Notes: generated by a model from the letters alone, not told the origin. 64,000 nucleotides of DNA from Gari tellinella (GCA_922989275.2 OV277859.1:92128198-92192197), one strand, 5' to 3'; positions 11,450-22,984 are shown, counted from the stretch's first letter. Numbers and translations are program-made.

Positions 11450-11720
11450 TTTAAAGGCCAAATACGCAAAATGTAACATTGGCCATAAGTCCTTAACTTT
11501 GTGACTACATGTGATAGAGACTTCATTTTGGCATGTGCACTTAAGAATCTCTTGAGAACAGTACAACTTTGGTTAAACAGACAAATGTCAAGGCCATGTA
11601 GATGTCAACTAAAGGTCAAATAGGATGAACTTGACACAGGCCACGACTTTGCAACTACATTTGATAGATACTTCATATTTTGCATGTGGGTCTACACTGT
11701 TTGCCAAGGTAGTTTGTATC
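11450..11720. repeat. Diverged two-unit tandem repeat
   Basis: Two units of about 165 bp share GACTACATGTGATAGA / CAACTACATTTGATAGA and GTCAAGGCCATG-like phrases. They are probably remnants of a tandem-core element. Confidence 0.4.
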
Positions 11721-11956
11721 TGGTTCAAGTACTTGAAGGTACAGCCCTTAACATGTATTATCTATTACACATAGTCTACACAAAATAGCTACATGCTCAG
11801 TATTGTATGATAAATTAAAAATCTATTTTACCTAACAGAATAAGAATCTGAGTGTCAAACAGAGTAGATCGAGATCAGGCCCCGCATAAGTGGTGCCTTA
11901 TCTGTATCAAAACTGTTCCAGATGAGTAGCATGTTTTTTCACCATGTTGCAATTTC

Positions 11957-13345
11957 AACAAGAGGGCCTGAAGGCCCTGATATCGCTCACCATTTGTAAT
12001 GAAGCCTGATAGCTTTACCTTTGAATTTCACCCGTTATATTCTAAATCCAATCAAGTTTGTCGACCTACTGTAGTATAGTAGAGTACATCAAAGGCATAT
12101 AACTAGAGCCTAAAAAAAAAGAAATGAAGCCTTTTTCTAGCATTTCAAAGTGTATCAAGGGCAGGTAACTATTGCCACAATGATTACATTTCAACAATAA
12201 TTGCACTCCTTCGAGAAGGTATAGCTACATCCTTTGTGTACAAGTATAATCAAAATCCATTGAAAACTCTAGTTGCAAGAGTTTAAACGCTGTAAAATAT
12301 GGCATTGTCAGCAATTCAAAGGTACATATCTCTTGATCTATTTGTCTGATTCCAACCATAATCACCCTTTTTCGAACTTCTATGGTCATATACAATCTGG
12401 GCAAGTTTGAGAGAGCTTGGATAAATATTGTGGCCTCTAGAGCATAAACACAAATATATCATTTTCAGCAATTCAAAGGTAGATAACTATTGACCTATTG
12501 ATCCGATTACAACAATAATTGAACTCATCTGAAGTCTTATGGTAATATACAATCTGAGTACGTTTGAGAAAGATTGGATAAAATTTGTGGCATCAAGAGT
12601 GTAAACATCGTTAAATATGGCATTTTCAGCAATTCAAAGGTAGATAACTCTCGTCCTATACGTCTGATTTCAACCATAATCAAACTCATCTGAACTCTTA
12701 TAGTCATCTACAATCTGAGAAAATTTGAGATAGATTGGATAAAATTTTTGAACTCTAGAATGTAAACACTGTTAAATATGGCATTTTCAGCAATTCAAAG
12801 GTAGATAACTCTTGATCTATTCATCGGATTTCAACCAAAATCGCACTCATCTGGACTCTTATGGTCATATACAATATGGGCAAGTTTTAGAAAGATTGGA
12901 TAAATACTGTGGCCTCTAGAGTGTAAACACTGTTAAATATTGCATTTTCAGCAATTCAAAGGTCGTTAACTCTTGGTCTATTTGTCCGATTTCAACAAAA
13001 ATCGAACTCATCCGAACTCTTATGGTCATATACAATCTGGGCAAGTTTACGATAGATTTGATAAAAACTGTGGCCTCTAGAGTGTAAACACTGTTAAATA
13101 TGGCATTTTCAGCAGTTCAAAGGTAGATAACTCATGATCTATTAGTCCGATTCCAACCATAACCAAACTCATCCGAACTCTTATGGCAATATACCATCTG
13201 AGCAAGTTTGAGAAAGATTGGATCAATATTGTGGCCTCTCGAGTGTAAACACTAAAATAGTTGACGACGGATGACGGACGACACACGATGGATGATGGAC
13301 GCCGGACATTCAAGGATTGCAAATCACCCTGAGCTAGCAGCTAAC
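11957..13345 (-). mobile_element. Tandem-core element, about 160-bp units
   Basis: On the plus strand it begins AACAAGAGGGCCTGAAGGCC, with an AGGGCCTGAAGGCCCT hairpin, then TGATATCGCTCACC. Six imperfect units of about 160 bp follow, marked by GCATTTTCAGCAATTCAAAG near 12301, 12460, 12619, 12780, 12944 and 13101. A GACGACGGATGACGGACGAC block and a CACCCTGAGCTAG end close it. It has no coding capacity and no terminal inverted repeats. The layout resembles bivalve pearl elements and Helentron-derived non-autonomous elements (family knowledge, not proven here). Open frames in it are by-products of the repeats. Confidence 0.8.
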
Positions 13346-13426
13346 AAAGGCTAACCTCAGCTGACTGGTGTATAAGTTTTAACTTTTTCTAAATTTATGT
13401 AGTTTTTTAAAGAAAGAAGCAATAAT

Positions 13427-13671
13427 TTACCTTATTGTATGGCTGTTGAATTCCCCTTGAAAGGTCTGGTACCATGTTAGTGTGATGTTACCATGCCCTT
13501 CATCACAATCAATGAGATTAGATGAAATCAGCTGTCCTGAAATCATCTTCATCTCTTCATCCCTCATCATCCATCGGTGCTTACTGCTAAATGACCCATT
13601 TAGTGCTGTGGTTCCATACAATCTGACTCATCCATGGGATCCATCCATACCATGTTACCATTTCCCCTGTT
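13427..13671 (-). CDS. Candidate exon, protein unrecognised
   Basis: In a non-repetitive patch the minus strand reads 63 codons with mixed, protein-like composition. It includes RWMMRDEEMKMISGQLISS and GHGNITLTWYQTFQGEF, and ends at an ATAAG|GTAAAT donor-like site (exon end 13431). No ATG is near the start. A TGA lies three codons upstream in the same frame, so the exon would have to begin after it, or the gene is broken. A TATTTCAACAG acceptor-like site at about 13672 is not in frame with it. It could be an exon of a minus-strand gene, an exon remnant, or chance. I do not recognise the family. Confidence 0.3.
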
Positions 13672-13680
13672 GAAATACAT

Positions 13681-14625
13681 GTAGTTAAAAAATATGTGTA
13701 AGTTTTCACAATAAACAACCAATATAAATCAAAGAGTGAAGGTCTTGAGAGTTGCCAAGGATGAGGTTTTGCAATTCAGTAAATCACTCTGTAGCCACAA
13801 CTGAGGCTACAGTAATCATTTATTGTATAAGGCAGGTGGTCACTTAAAGAAAGATGAAAGTAAAGCAGAGAGCATTTAAATATGTTTTCTGCTTTTAATT
13901 GTTTCACTGTGCTGTAAGTTGTCAGCTATTTTTGTTCCATCAATAAGTATTGTTTAGTCCTGGTTACAGAGGGGTATACATCAAATGATTAAGCAGAATT
14001 CAATTTAAGGTACATTTTGCACCAAGATGGATCTACTGCTTGATTCACAGGGGTAAAGAATTTGAAATGTAGCCAGTGTCAAATTCCATCTTTAAAAGGC
14101 AGTTGAATTGCATTTAATTCTTTCATGAATGATGAGAATATTTTAAGATAGATCTATTATTTTTATTCTGTAATTTGTTGATTACATGTACCTGCTTGAG
14201 TACAAGTTGGGTAATGTCAGACAAAGGTCACGTTTTTTAAGAGACCTGTCACATAAGGGGGCATAGCGTTTTGCAAACAAATCTTGTTTTCATTTAATTT
14301 ACTTAACTTAACAAAAATAGAAACTTTACATACTTTAGAGCCGGTTTAAGCGATGTTTAAATGAGGTACTATACGTGTCATAAAATATACACACATTTCA
14401 CAATTGAGTTATCGATAAAGACCATAAAGAGCCACACTCTCGCTAATTTGTACTGTGCACAACGAAGCACGCTTTCCACTTCCAGTATTTAACACTGACG
14501 GCGAGTTGACCTAGTCAGGTTTTTTGAAAGTTTATTTAATGCAGCACGGCACACACAGACTTTAGCCAAACACCGAAAAAACAAACTTGTAAACACCTGC
14601 GTTTCAAAAATGAGATGCCACAGTT
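13681..14625. other. No gene; one degenerate hairpin
   Basis: A decayed AAAGCAGAGAGC hairpin of the family A/E type lies at 13840-13910. The rest, including 14340-14620 with slightly higher GC, shows nothing I can name. Confidence 0.4.
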
Positions 14626-15292
14626 TTATGACAAGAGGGCCTGAAGGCCCTGATATCGCTCACCATTTGTAATGAAGCCTGATAGCTTTACCTTTGAATT
14701 TCACCCGTTTTATTCTAAATCCAGTCAAATTTGTCGACCTACTCTAGTATAAGAGAGTACATCAAAGGCAGATAACTAGAGCCTAAACAATACTGAAATG
14801 AAGCCTTTTTCTAGCATTTCAAAGTACATCAAGGGCAGGTAACTATTGCCACAATGATTAGATTTCAACAATAGTTGCACTCCTTCAAGAACGTATAGCT
14901 ATATACTTTGTGTACAAGTATAATCAAAATCCATTGAAAACTGTAGTTGTAATAGTGTAAACGCTGTAAAATATGGCATTTTCAGCAATTCAAAGGTAGA
15001 TAACTCTTGATCTATTTGTCCAATTTCAACCATAATCACCCTTTTTCGCACTCTTATGGTCATATACAATCTGAGCAAGTTTGAGAGAGCTTGGATAAAT
15101 ATTGTGACCTCTAGAGCGTAAACACTGTTAAGTATATCATTTTCAGCAATTCAAAGGTAGATAACTCTCAACCTATTGATCCGATTACAACCATAATTGA
15201 ACTCATCCGAAGTCTTATGGTAATATACAATCTGAGTAAGTTTGAGAAAGATTGGATAAAATTTGTGGCCTCTAGAGTGTAAACACCCTTAA

Positions 15293-16336
15293 GGTGGTTC
15301 GCGGGTCAGCTTATTCTGTGTCAGAATTCTTTGAAACCTTGATTAAATTGAAATATACCATATGGAGAGTGAAAAATCGTTAATATAAAAAAAAGTTACA
15401 GTGCCGTTTTTTCCTGAGAGGACCTTTTGTCGAGAAAAGCTCCTTTTTTAATAAACAGGAATAATTTCTTTATAAAATGATATAACTCAATAATTTCTGT
15501 ACATTCAAGTAAACTGTACATAGACTATAAGATAGTGGGCAAAGAAAAGTATTTCATAACATATTTTCTGGAAATATCAATATTTTAAAAAAGTCAAATT
15601 CTGAAAATCTCAAATTACAAAAAATCTAGCTGTTTAACATACACTAATTTTACTCTTATTAGATAGATATAACTTAATTCTACTAGTCACACAAATCTAA
15701 TGAAAATCTACAGTGGAATTTGCATTTTATACATGCTTTCCTGAAATTCTGACAAAATGTTAACACAAAACGAGTAACCTCCCTTGAGTTCAACTTTAAA
15801 ATGCTGTCAGCTCTAAATAATACCTTAAGTCAAACCTTTAATAAGGGACCATTGAATACGTTAGCCTGTAGATCTTTAAAGGCAAGTGACTGTTTAATGC
15901 ATAACAAAAGTAATGCATAAAAGCTCCTTTAGGATCTATCTTTTAGCATTACCTTTGTCCTTTGTTAAGCTGCCATCTGTCATATAGGCTATAATCCTCA
16001 CAAATTTAGCTGTCACATGACTATACTTGCATCTGATATTATTCATTATTACGTGGCTTAACATAGCCTGTCCATTGATCACTGCGTTATGGATTGACTA
16101 GTCACTAAAATCGGAGAATTTGTTAAAAAAAAGTTTTGAAGCGAGTGGGAATCGAACCTAGAACATTTGGATTGCAAGTCAATCACCGTATCAACTGCGC
16201 TAACAGAGAAGACACTGAAGCAGTTCAAACTTTTCTTTATCTACATTTTCTACTATAAGCATGTGCCGCAAAGATCAGGTGAAAGTCATCAGCATTTCCG
16301 GAACTCGAAATGCGGCCCGCCCGCTGTCGAACCACC
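15293..16336. mobile_element. TTAA-flanked non-autonomous DNA transposon
   Basis: Termini GGTGGTTCG and CGAACCACC are perfect 9-bp inverted repeats. TTAA is duplicated outside them (15289-15292 and 16337-16340). Uninterrupted units of the host element read AAACACTGTTAAATATGGC here, so the empty site had one TTAA. Inside are AT-rich DNA, an AGCTCC-type hairpin remnant (about 15885-15970) and a tRNA-like segment (16135-16212). No transposase is present. TTAA target choice fits piggyBac-like or Kolobok-like elements, but the termini do not settle which. Confidence 0.85.
16135..16212 (-). other. tRNA-like segment, not a functional tRNA
   Basis: The minus strand has an A-box-like TTAGCGCAGTTGATACGG, an anticodon-loop-like ACTTGCAATCC and a B box GGTTCGATTCC. 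The T stem pairs over only about three bases and the acceptor arms do not pair. It is best read as a tRNA pseudogene or SINE head carried inside the 15293-16336 element. Confidence 0.5.
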
Positions 16337-16900
16337 TTAAATATGGCATTTTCAGCAATTCAAAGGTAGATAACTCTCCACCTATTAGTCTGATTTCAAC
16401 CATAATCAAACTCATCTGAACTCTTATGGTAATATACAATCTGAGCAAGTTTGAGATAGGTTGGATAAAAATTGTGAACTCTAGAATGTAAACACTGTTA
16501 AATATGGGATTTTCAGCAGTTCAAAGGTAGATAACTCTTTATCTTTTGGTCAGATTTCAACCAAAATCAAACTCATCCGAACTCTTATGGTCATATATAA
16601 TCTGGGCAAGTTTTAGAAAGATTGGATAAATATTGTGGCCTCTAGAGTGTAAACACTGTAAAATATGGCATTTTCAGCAATTCAAAGGTAGATAACTCAT
16701 GACATATTTGTCCGATTTTAACCATAATCGAACTCATTTGAACTCTTATGGCAATATACCATCTGAGAAAGTTTGAGAAAGATTGGATTAATATTGTGGT
16801 CTCTAGAGTGTAAACACTGAAATTGTTGACGCCGCACGACGGACGACGGACATTCAAGGATTGCAAAAGCTCACCCTGAGCTAGCTCAGGTGAGCTAAAA

Positions 16901-17930
16901 ATCACAGATATCAGGCCATTTGGCATGCTTACTTTGGTTGCGTCAGTAACTGATGTTGCGCGTCATTTTGGACGCATAAGATAGACAATTCATATCCTAA
17001 CTACTCGTTACAGACTGAGAGCTACGGGTTATGTCTGGGATCGTCGGACTCGGAGATCGTTGACGTCACATAGAGACGACCACACTCTTACGTCCTATCC
17101 GTACCAGTAGACCGTATACAGGACAGATCTTAACTTATGACTAAACTGTCTTTATGCAAAAAAAGTCGATCACTTAAAATGAAACAGTAAAATGAATAAA
17201 ACACATCTTGCGTACACGTTCACATCTCTGATAATTTTAAAATCGACCCCTTTGCATTTTGACGTCAAATAACGACGTTGCTTTTGGATTTTTTTTCATC
17301 ACCATTGTTGAGAAATTGCAGACATTGATCCAAAGTTTCGAATAACACTAACTTAAGCTTCTGAAAAATTGTGTTTGTAGACAGAAATATACACATTAGA
17401 ATCCAATGTAAAGTTTCTATTTTTGCTGTGTATAGTTCTGAGTTTTCTAAAAATTCTTCTTTTAAATATATTGAAAGCGAAGCGGTTTCATACAAAAGTG
17501 TGTCCAGGTTTTTTTTCATACCTCCATGAATACAATAAATGTTCCCAATTATTCCTCATAATTTAATATCACTACTGAATTTAAGAGGGTTAAATAGAGA
17601 ATCTGACACGAGTGTTCATTATTTAACACTTTAAAACGTAGGTTGTAGTCCCTTCGCCATATATATTTTCCGCCAAAACGCGACATTGTTTTGCAGTTAA
17701 GTCAATGACATCATTCGGCGTCCTGCTTCATGCAGCGCTCTTGGAGAGCAGTAACTGTTGGACTAAGAGAAAGTAGTCCTGACAAGGCGCGGCCTGAATT
17801 ATTTTTTTCATGGGGTATGAAACAAAAGTTACAGCTAATCAGAGCTAACCAAAGCAATATCAACAAATTAGGAAAAATGGATAGACACTCATTTACATCC
17901 AATCAGGACTAGTAATGAGTATTTGTTTAC
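16901..17930. other. Unique region, no assigned gene
   Basis: Non-repetitive and in places more GC-rich. It holds a palindromic CRE-like TGACGTCA at 17061-17068. A minus-strand frame of 84 codons at 17265-17519 has an ATG and ordinary composition (e.g. LKLVLFETLDQCLQFLNN) but no motif I know. A short first exon is conceivable; I would not call it a gene on this evidence. Confidence 0.25.
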
Positions 17931-17934
17931 TCGT

Positions 17935-18010
17935 CGTTTACAAACTGTGCACCTCTGAAGGTACACATGACTATGCAAACAGTGTTGCTCCAGATCAGAG
18001 GTCTCCAAAG
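17935..18010. repeat. Family D hairpin, partial
   Basis: TATGCAAACAGTGTTGCTCC and CAGATCAGAGGTCTCC form one arm; the second arm is broken. Confidence 0.45.
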
Positions 18011-18130
18011 GCAGTCCTTAGGCAAGCCACCTTGATAAACAATCAATTATGGTTGGACAAGACAGATATTTTATTATGGTGAGTAAGGTTGAGACAGATT
18101 CCATTTATAATACATTGATTCTAAATATAG

Positions 18131-18818
18131 AACAAGAGGGCCTGAAGGCCCTGATATCGCTCACCTTTTGTACTGAAGCCTGATAGCTTTACCTTTCTGT
18201 TTCACCCGTTTTCATCTAGATCTATTCAAATTTGCAGTATAGCATGTAAACCATTTTGGAATACAACCTCATAATTCTAGTATAGTAGAGTACATCAAGG
18301 GCTGATAACTAGACACTAAACAATACTGAAATGAAGCCTTTTTTAGCATTTCAAAGTATATCAAGGGCAGATAAATATTGTCACAATAAGTTTTAAACAA
18401 TAATTGCACTCCTTTGAGAACCTATAGCTATATACATTGTGTGCAAGAATAATCAAAATCTGTTCAAAACTGTAGTTGAAACAGTGTAAATGCTGTTAGA
18501 TACGGCATTTTCAGCAATTCAAAGGTAGATAACTCTTGACCTATTTGTCTGATTTCGACCATAATCACCTTTATTTGAACTTGTATGTTCATATACAATC
18601 TGAGCAAGTTTAAGAAAGCTTGAGTAGATATTGTGGCCTCTGGAGTGAAAACACAGTGTTAAATATATCATTTTCAGCAATTTAAAGGTAGATAACTCTT
18701 GACCTATTGATCTGATTACAACCATAATTAAACTCATCTAAATTCTTATGGTAATATACAACCTGAGCAAGTTTGAGAAAGATTGGAGAAAATGTGTGGC
18801 CTCTGGGGTGTAAACACT
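18131..18818 (-). mobile_element. Tandem-core element, truncated
   Basis: Begins AACAAGAGGGCCTGAAGGCC and ATATCGCTCACC like the two preceding elements. It has about two 160-bp units (markers near 18507 and 18669) and stops after GGGTGTAAACACT. The end with the TGAGCTAG hairpin is absent. Confidence 0.75.
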
Positions 18819-19026
18819 CGCGTTAGTTGGAATAGTTGTCAACAAGTTCTATTCGAATCAACACTAACTTGATGTTTTCCGTTGACAAAATGTTAACAAA
18901 CCCTAAAATCGAGCGATGATTTAGTCACGTGACCATGTTTATACCATGTGATTTGTGTCTCTAGATAAAACAAACATGAAGACCTCAATTAATCGAATGG
19001 ATCCAGACCGCATGGCATTATATGCG

Positions 19027-20975
19027 TTTATAAAAGGAAGTGGCTATAGCCGTCCGGTTCCGGAGGGCTAGCCTGCCCTGTGAGGGTAAGCTAGACGTCC
19101 GGAATAGATTTTCGTCAGAGCATATACAGGGGTGTCAAATTCCACTTGCCCGCTCGCCAATGCGAGTAGGTTTTGAAGTCGGGCGAGTGCTTTCAAATAT
19201 ATACTCGACCTTAAGGGCGAGTGGATCTTTTGGGCAGTGTAATTAGAGTGCAAATTAAAACGGCTGAAGTTCTCTGCGTGTGTCAACATCAACGACACAT
19301 TTTCTACAATGTTTTGCATTTCACTATTATCGACAACGAGTTTGGAGGCGTTCCTATTCACAGGCACCTGCTTGTTTCTTCTTTATATTATTCGGCCTTC
19401 AAAGTACGAAAGTTTCGGCCCAAAAAGGTTTATTTGTGTTGAAAGTATCGAGGGGTGGTTCAAATATTTATTCGAATTATAAAATTAAAGTATGAATAAC
19501 AGTGTTATAACGTGTTTTATTATTCAATCATCTGTCAAACTGCAAACATTTCTTAATATAAAGCTTCGACGATTTCGTACCTAATTTGAACGAGTCAAAA
19601 TTTTACATGCCGAAAAAACCGGAAGCACCGTTAGTTCCCGCTACTTGTCAAAATGTAAACAACCTAACAAAACTATCTTCAGTCGTTTTCGTAGTAAAAT
19701 AGCCGCATTAACAGGGATGTCGAAACGATGACAAGACCCACAAGAATTGAAACAGTTAAACAGTGCGTTTCTATATGTTGATATTTTCGAATTTAAATAA
19801 ACGAATAAGAAAATTGTGAAAGTTTTAGTACATATGAATTATATATGAAAATTCACGGACGAGCAAAAGTTGCAGAGGGCGAGTGGATTTCAATAGCAAC
19901 TAGCCCTACAGGGCGAGTAGCTTTTGAAAGATTTTTACACCCCTGATATACTGCATAATTTACGTGAGTTAGTGCCTGGATATATATGGCAAACAACCTT
20001 AAATACAATTTTGAACTTCAGAAAATCGGCGAGAACAGAAACAAGTCACACTTTAAGGAATTAATTTACCGTCACTATGAGCTACGATCGCATCCGCCAT
20101 TGTCGTTGTTGCCGTATTTTGTCCCCACCTTAGTAGGAAAACCGCACACTCGCAGGCATTTTTAATTGATGATTGAAGACCTGTACCTTTCGCTAAACTG
20201 ACACGTTCGAAAAAATGTACATGACGTCCACGACAGAATGTTTCCCTTTTTTAATTGTTTTCCTTAATGTCAGAGAAATATCTCCAACTTAGAATTTCAC
20301 AGCGAACTATGGTAATGGAAAGGTCTTCCTTTTTTCGAAATATAATGACCTTCATAAATACATGTATTACTCAAACTTTTACTCTAAATGCCACTTTATG
20401 CCGATGCTTAACTGTTAATAACAATGGATTTTTTTTGCATGGCTTTGTTAATGTTATTTCCGATACATTCACAGTTTGCTGCTAGCCACGTGGACATGGA
20501 GATACCGGCTGTGATAATTAGATTTGGCGATAATCAACGTATTGATATCATACGTAGTCCATCCATTTGAAATACTTTCGGCATATTTAACTTCAATCTC
20601 TAATTTTAACATTCAGTATGATATTTACATGCATAAATTACAATAAAATCAACAAAAATGTCCTGCGTGCTAATCTAATAACGACAAAGTCAGGGCAACA
20701 GTCTATTACCAATTAAACTGGCGGATGCGAACGTTGGTCTTAAGTGAAGGTAATTTAATTCCTTTATATAAATGTGATTTGTTATTGCTCTCTGTTGTTT
20801 TATGGAAAATTAAATGCATTTAGTTTTGTTTCTACTTGTTTTAAATATACCCAGGCACTAACCCACATATAAAGCAGTATATTTCCTGAAAGAAATTTAT
20901 TCCGGACGTCTAGCCCGTCCTGTGACGGTTGGCTAGCTGTCAGGTTCCGGACGTCTAGCCGCTGCCTTTATCAAA
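19027..20975. mobile_element. Foldback element split by a second transposon
   Basis: The outer inverted repeat starts with AAAGGAAGTGGCTATAGCCG on the left and ends with TAGCCGCTGCCTTTATCAAA on the right. Each arm carries TCCGGACGTCTAGC-like boxes, a TTAGTGCCTGG phrase and, innermost, GCATCCGCC / GGCGGATGC at about 20087 and 20719. Removing the insertion at 19127-19945 joins the left arm into a repeat of roughly 250 bp that mirrors 20717-20975. The middle (20100-20716) is AT-rich without a recognisable gene. Confidence 0.72.
19127..19945. mobile_element. CAGGGGTGT-ended transposon, hAT-like
   Basis: Ends are CAGGGGTGTCAAA and TTTTTACACCCCTG. ATATA lies on both sides (19122-19126 and 19946-19950), an apparent 5-bp target duplication. 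Several GGGCGAGT boxes lie within 120 bp of each end in both orientations, as expected of subterminal transposase-binding repeats in hAT-type elements. A minus-strand frame over the left part is not a recognisable transposase. Non-autonomous. Superfamily placement is inference. Confidence 0.7.
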
Positions 20976-21245
20976 ATTGGGGGCATTACGACTGTTTTTA
21001 AAGGGTGTTTTATTCATTTCCTTTTGTCCGGAAGTATTGTTCGATGTTTCTGACTTGTCAAAGTTATTTTTAGAACAATATAGTTAATAATGGTAAAAAG
21101 GTAAGCAAGGTAACATCGGATCTATATAGTTGCACACTTTCAAACTTGAGATATTCAGCATGATCCTCGTGCAGCAAGAGACAGCTGCGCTAATTTTACT
21201 GATATGTTATTCATTCTCAATAAACGTGTTTATGAATCTGAATCT
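20976..21245. repeat. Retroposon-like 3' tail at 21215-21245
   Basis: TCAATAAACGTGTTTATGAA followed by GAATCT repeats looks like the 3' end of a LINE or SINE. The body upstream is not recognisable. Confidence 0.4.
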
Positions 21246-21296
21246 GAATATAGAACGTCGTAGAATCCTATAAAATGCTAAAAACTATTATGTCCA

Positions 21297-21368
21297 TTGC
21301 AAACAGGTTGGAGCCAGAACAGACGCCGGGTAACCTGACGTCTGATTAGGCTCCAATCTGTTTGCCAA
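21297..21368. repeat. Family C-type hairpin, GGTAACC centre
   Basis: GCAAACAGGTTGGAGCCAGA pairs with TTGGCTCCAATCTG-like sequence. Downstream GTGTTTGCGTTTATTCTTC resembles the J element at 47012-47257, so this is probably a decayed J copy. Confidence 0.6.
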
Positions 21369-21679
21369 CCTGAACCAGATTAAAAAGATAAAATAAAACA
21401 TCTACAGTTTAGTGCATTGTCAGTGATTGTGTTTGCGTTTATTCTTCTCTACTATAAAGACTACTGTACATTACGCACAATAAATTATTGTATCTGTATC
21501 AATACGTCGTAGAATCCTTAAAGGCTTTTACACGAGGCTTTTTGTGCGTAAATTAAATACAGCTTTCCGTATCCCTGGCTAACTGTACGGAAATCAACGA
21601 GTACGGTGATCATCCCTTTTAAATAACTCTGATATGTCAGAAGAAAACACTAATATAAAGTTTTCGTTGACCACAATTT

Positions 21680-21883
21680 CTATTTGAGTCGGGCCAAAAT
21701 CATTGTCATCAGTAAATCTTCGCGCATTTGCTCCGCCCACTTTTCGATGTCAACAAACTCAATGATTCGAACACGACCAATATCTACGTACTTACTTTGA
21801 AGTAATTCCGTCGACAATCTCTCTGAGCAAATAACAATTTGCTTATCTCCTCTTCGTGTTTTTCTTTCTGCTAAGGTTAATTT
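21680..21883 (-). CDS. Open 67-codon stretch, possible terminal exon
   Basis: The minus strand stays open from after a TGA (21884-21886) to a TAG at 21680-21682. Composition is protein-like, for example RRGDKQIVICSERLSTELLQ and EFVDIEKWAEQMREDLL. There is no ATG near the start; an AACCTTAG acceptor-like site precedes 21870. GC content is higher than in surrounding DNA. Sequences on either side (about 21560-21615 and 22004-22208) resemble one another, so the frame could belong to an uncharacterised mobile element. I do not recognise the protein. Confidence 0.3.
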   Translation of the reverse strand, partial: KLTLAERKTRRGDKQIVICSERLSTELLQSKYVDIGRVRIIEFVDIEKWAEQMREDLLMTMILARLK

Positions 21884-22005
21884 TCACTTCAGCAAAATGG
21901 CATGTTTTATTTACCCACGTAAAATATCTCGTTCTGGTTCCCGGTTAACACGCACATAATCCTACAGTACCGGAAACCAGATTAGACGTTTCCCGTTATA
22001 ACTGA

Positions 22006-22208
22006 TCGGCTTTCCCCGTATGCTTGTCGATCGAAACTATTGGCTATACGGACAGGACCGAGTATGCTTCGTAAAACGGACATCGGCGATTTTCGCAATG
22101 TAATACGAACAGCTGCTCGGCTTTCCCCGTTATACTCGTCGGTCGAAACTATTGGCTATACGGACAGGACCGAGTATGCTTCGTAAAACGGACATCAGCG
22201 ATTTTCGC
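22006..22208 (+). repeat. Two-unit tandem duplication, 111-bp period
   Basis: TCGGCTTTCCCCGT, CGAAACTATTGGCTATACGG and AGTATGCTTCGTAAAACGG recur 111 bp apart with few differences. The units are CpG-rich compared with the surroundings. Confidence 0.8.
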
Positions 22209-22913
22209 GAATGAATACTATTCAACATTTTCTTAAAAATAAAGCAAAAGACATATTCTGACCTTCCGGAAAACATTGAAAAATCTCATATTAAATTAAT
22301 TAGAAGAGATACAACTTACTTCAACCCACATGTATAGTGCTATCAAAGCATAGATCACTTCTAAAAGCAAGCACTATTTTCTTGTTAGATTTGGTTGTAG
22401 TCAGTTTTGCAGTAAGAAATGTGTTACTTTGCGAATTTGGTATACATGAATCCGCGAAAACGCTACGCTGCGCTGCGCTATCGCGGATCAAAAACATTGC
22501 AAACAGTTTGGATCTAGACCAAGTACCACTTCTTTAGGACTTATCAGAATCCCAATAGTCTCTGGTTGCATGTGAACAAAATATTGAAGAAGAAATAGTT
22601 AATTGCAGAGTTTTAGCAAATGTCATTTTGAGAAACATTTATTAAATTTTATTCTTCAAAGGGTTGAACAATTCCTCAATGGTAACTCAAACCAAGCAGA
22701 TAAGTACAGTTCAAAATGCATATATATCTGTCATATTCATATACAATACATTTGGTATGGTATAAATGAGGCCATTGTAATATTTGTATATTATTGACGA
22801 CATGCTGATATCGCGCATTATTACACATCCTGAAAACCAGGCCAAAATCAGATGTATTATCAATGTAATTCTATATTTAACCTTTGTACTGCTAAGCATG
22901 ATTTGATTTGGCA

Positions 22914-22984
22914 TTTGCAAACAGTTTGGATCCTGATCAGATGCCAAGTTACTTGGCATCTGATCAGGATCCAAACTGTTTGAC
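22914..22984. repeat. Family C hairpin, near-perfect
   Basis: TTTGCAAACAGTTTGGATCC, GATGCC, centre AAGTTACTT, then the full complement. Flanking family blocks are weak. Confidence 0.75.

Larger units (their letters stand above)
14631..16900 (-). mobile_element. Tandem-core element, interrupted by another transposon
   Basis: Same ends as 11957-13345. The left has ACAAGAGGGCCTGAAGGCCC and ATATCGCTCACC; the right has CTCACCCTGAGCTAGCTCAG then GTGAGCTAAAA, which forms a hairpin. The core has about 160-bp units marked near 14978, 15139, 16345, 16508 and 16668. A foreign 1,044-bp insertion interrupts the core at 15293-16336. A GACGCCGCACGACGGACGAC block precedes the right end. Confidence 0.82.

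Noticed and set aside
16135..16212. Candidate tRNA gene with a TGC-like anticodon
   Set aside because: No closed acceptor stem, and it sits inside a transposon.
17265..17519. Minus-strand 84-codon frame with ATG
   Set aside because: Composition is acceptable, but there is no motif, homologue I know, or splice support; kept only as a note in the region entry.
19068..19367. Minus-strand 99-codon frame as a hAT transposase
   Set aside because: It straddles the boundary of the inserted element and has no RNase H-like or dimerisation motif.
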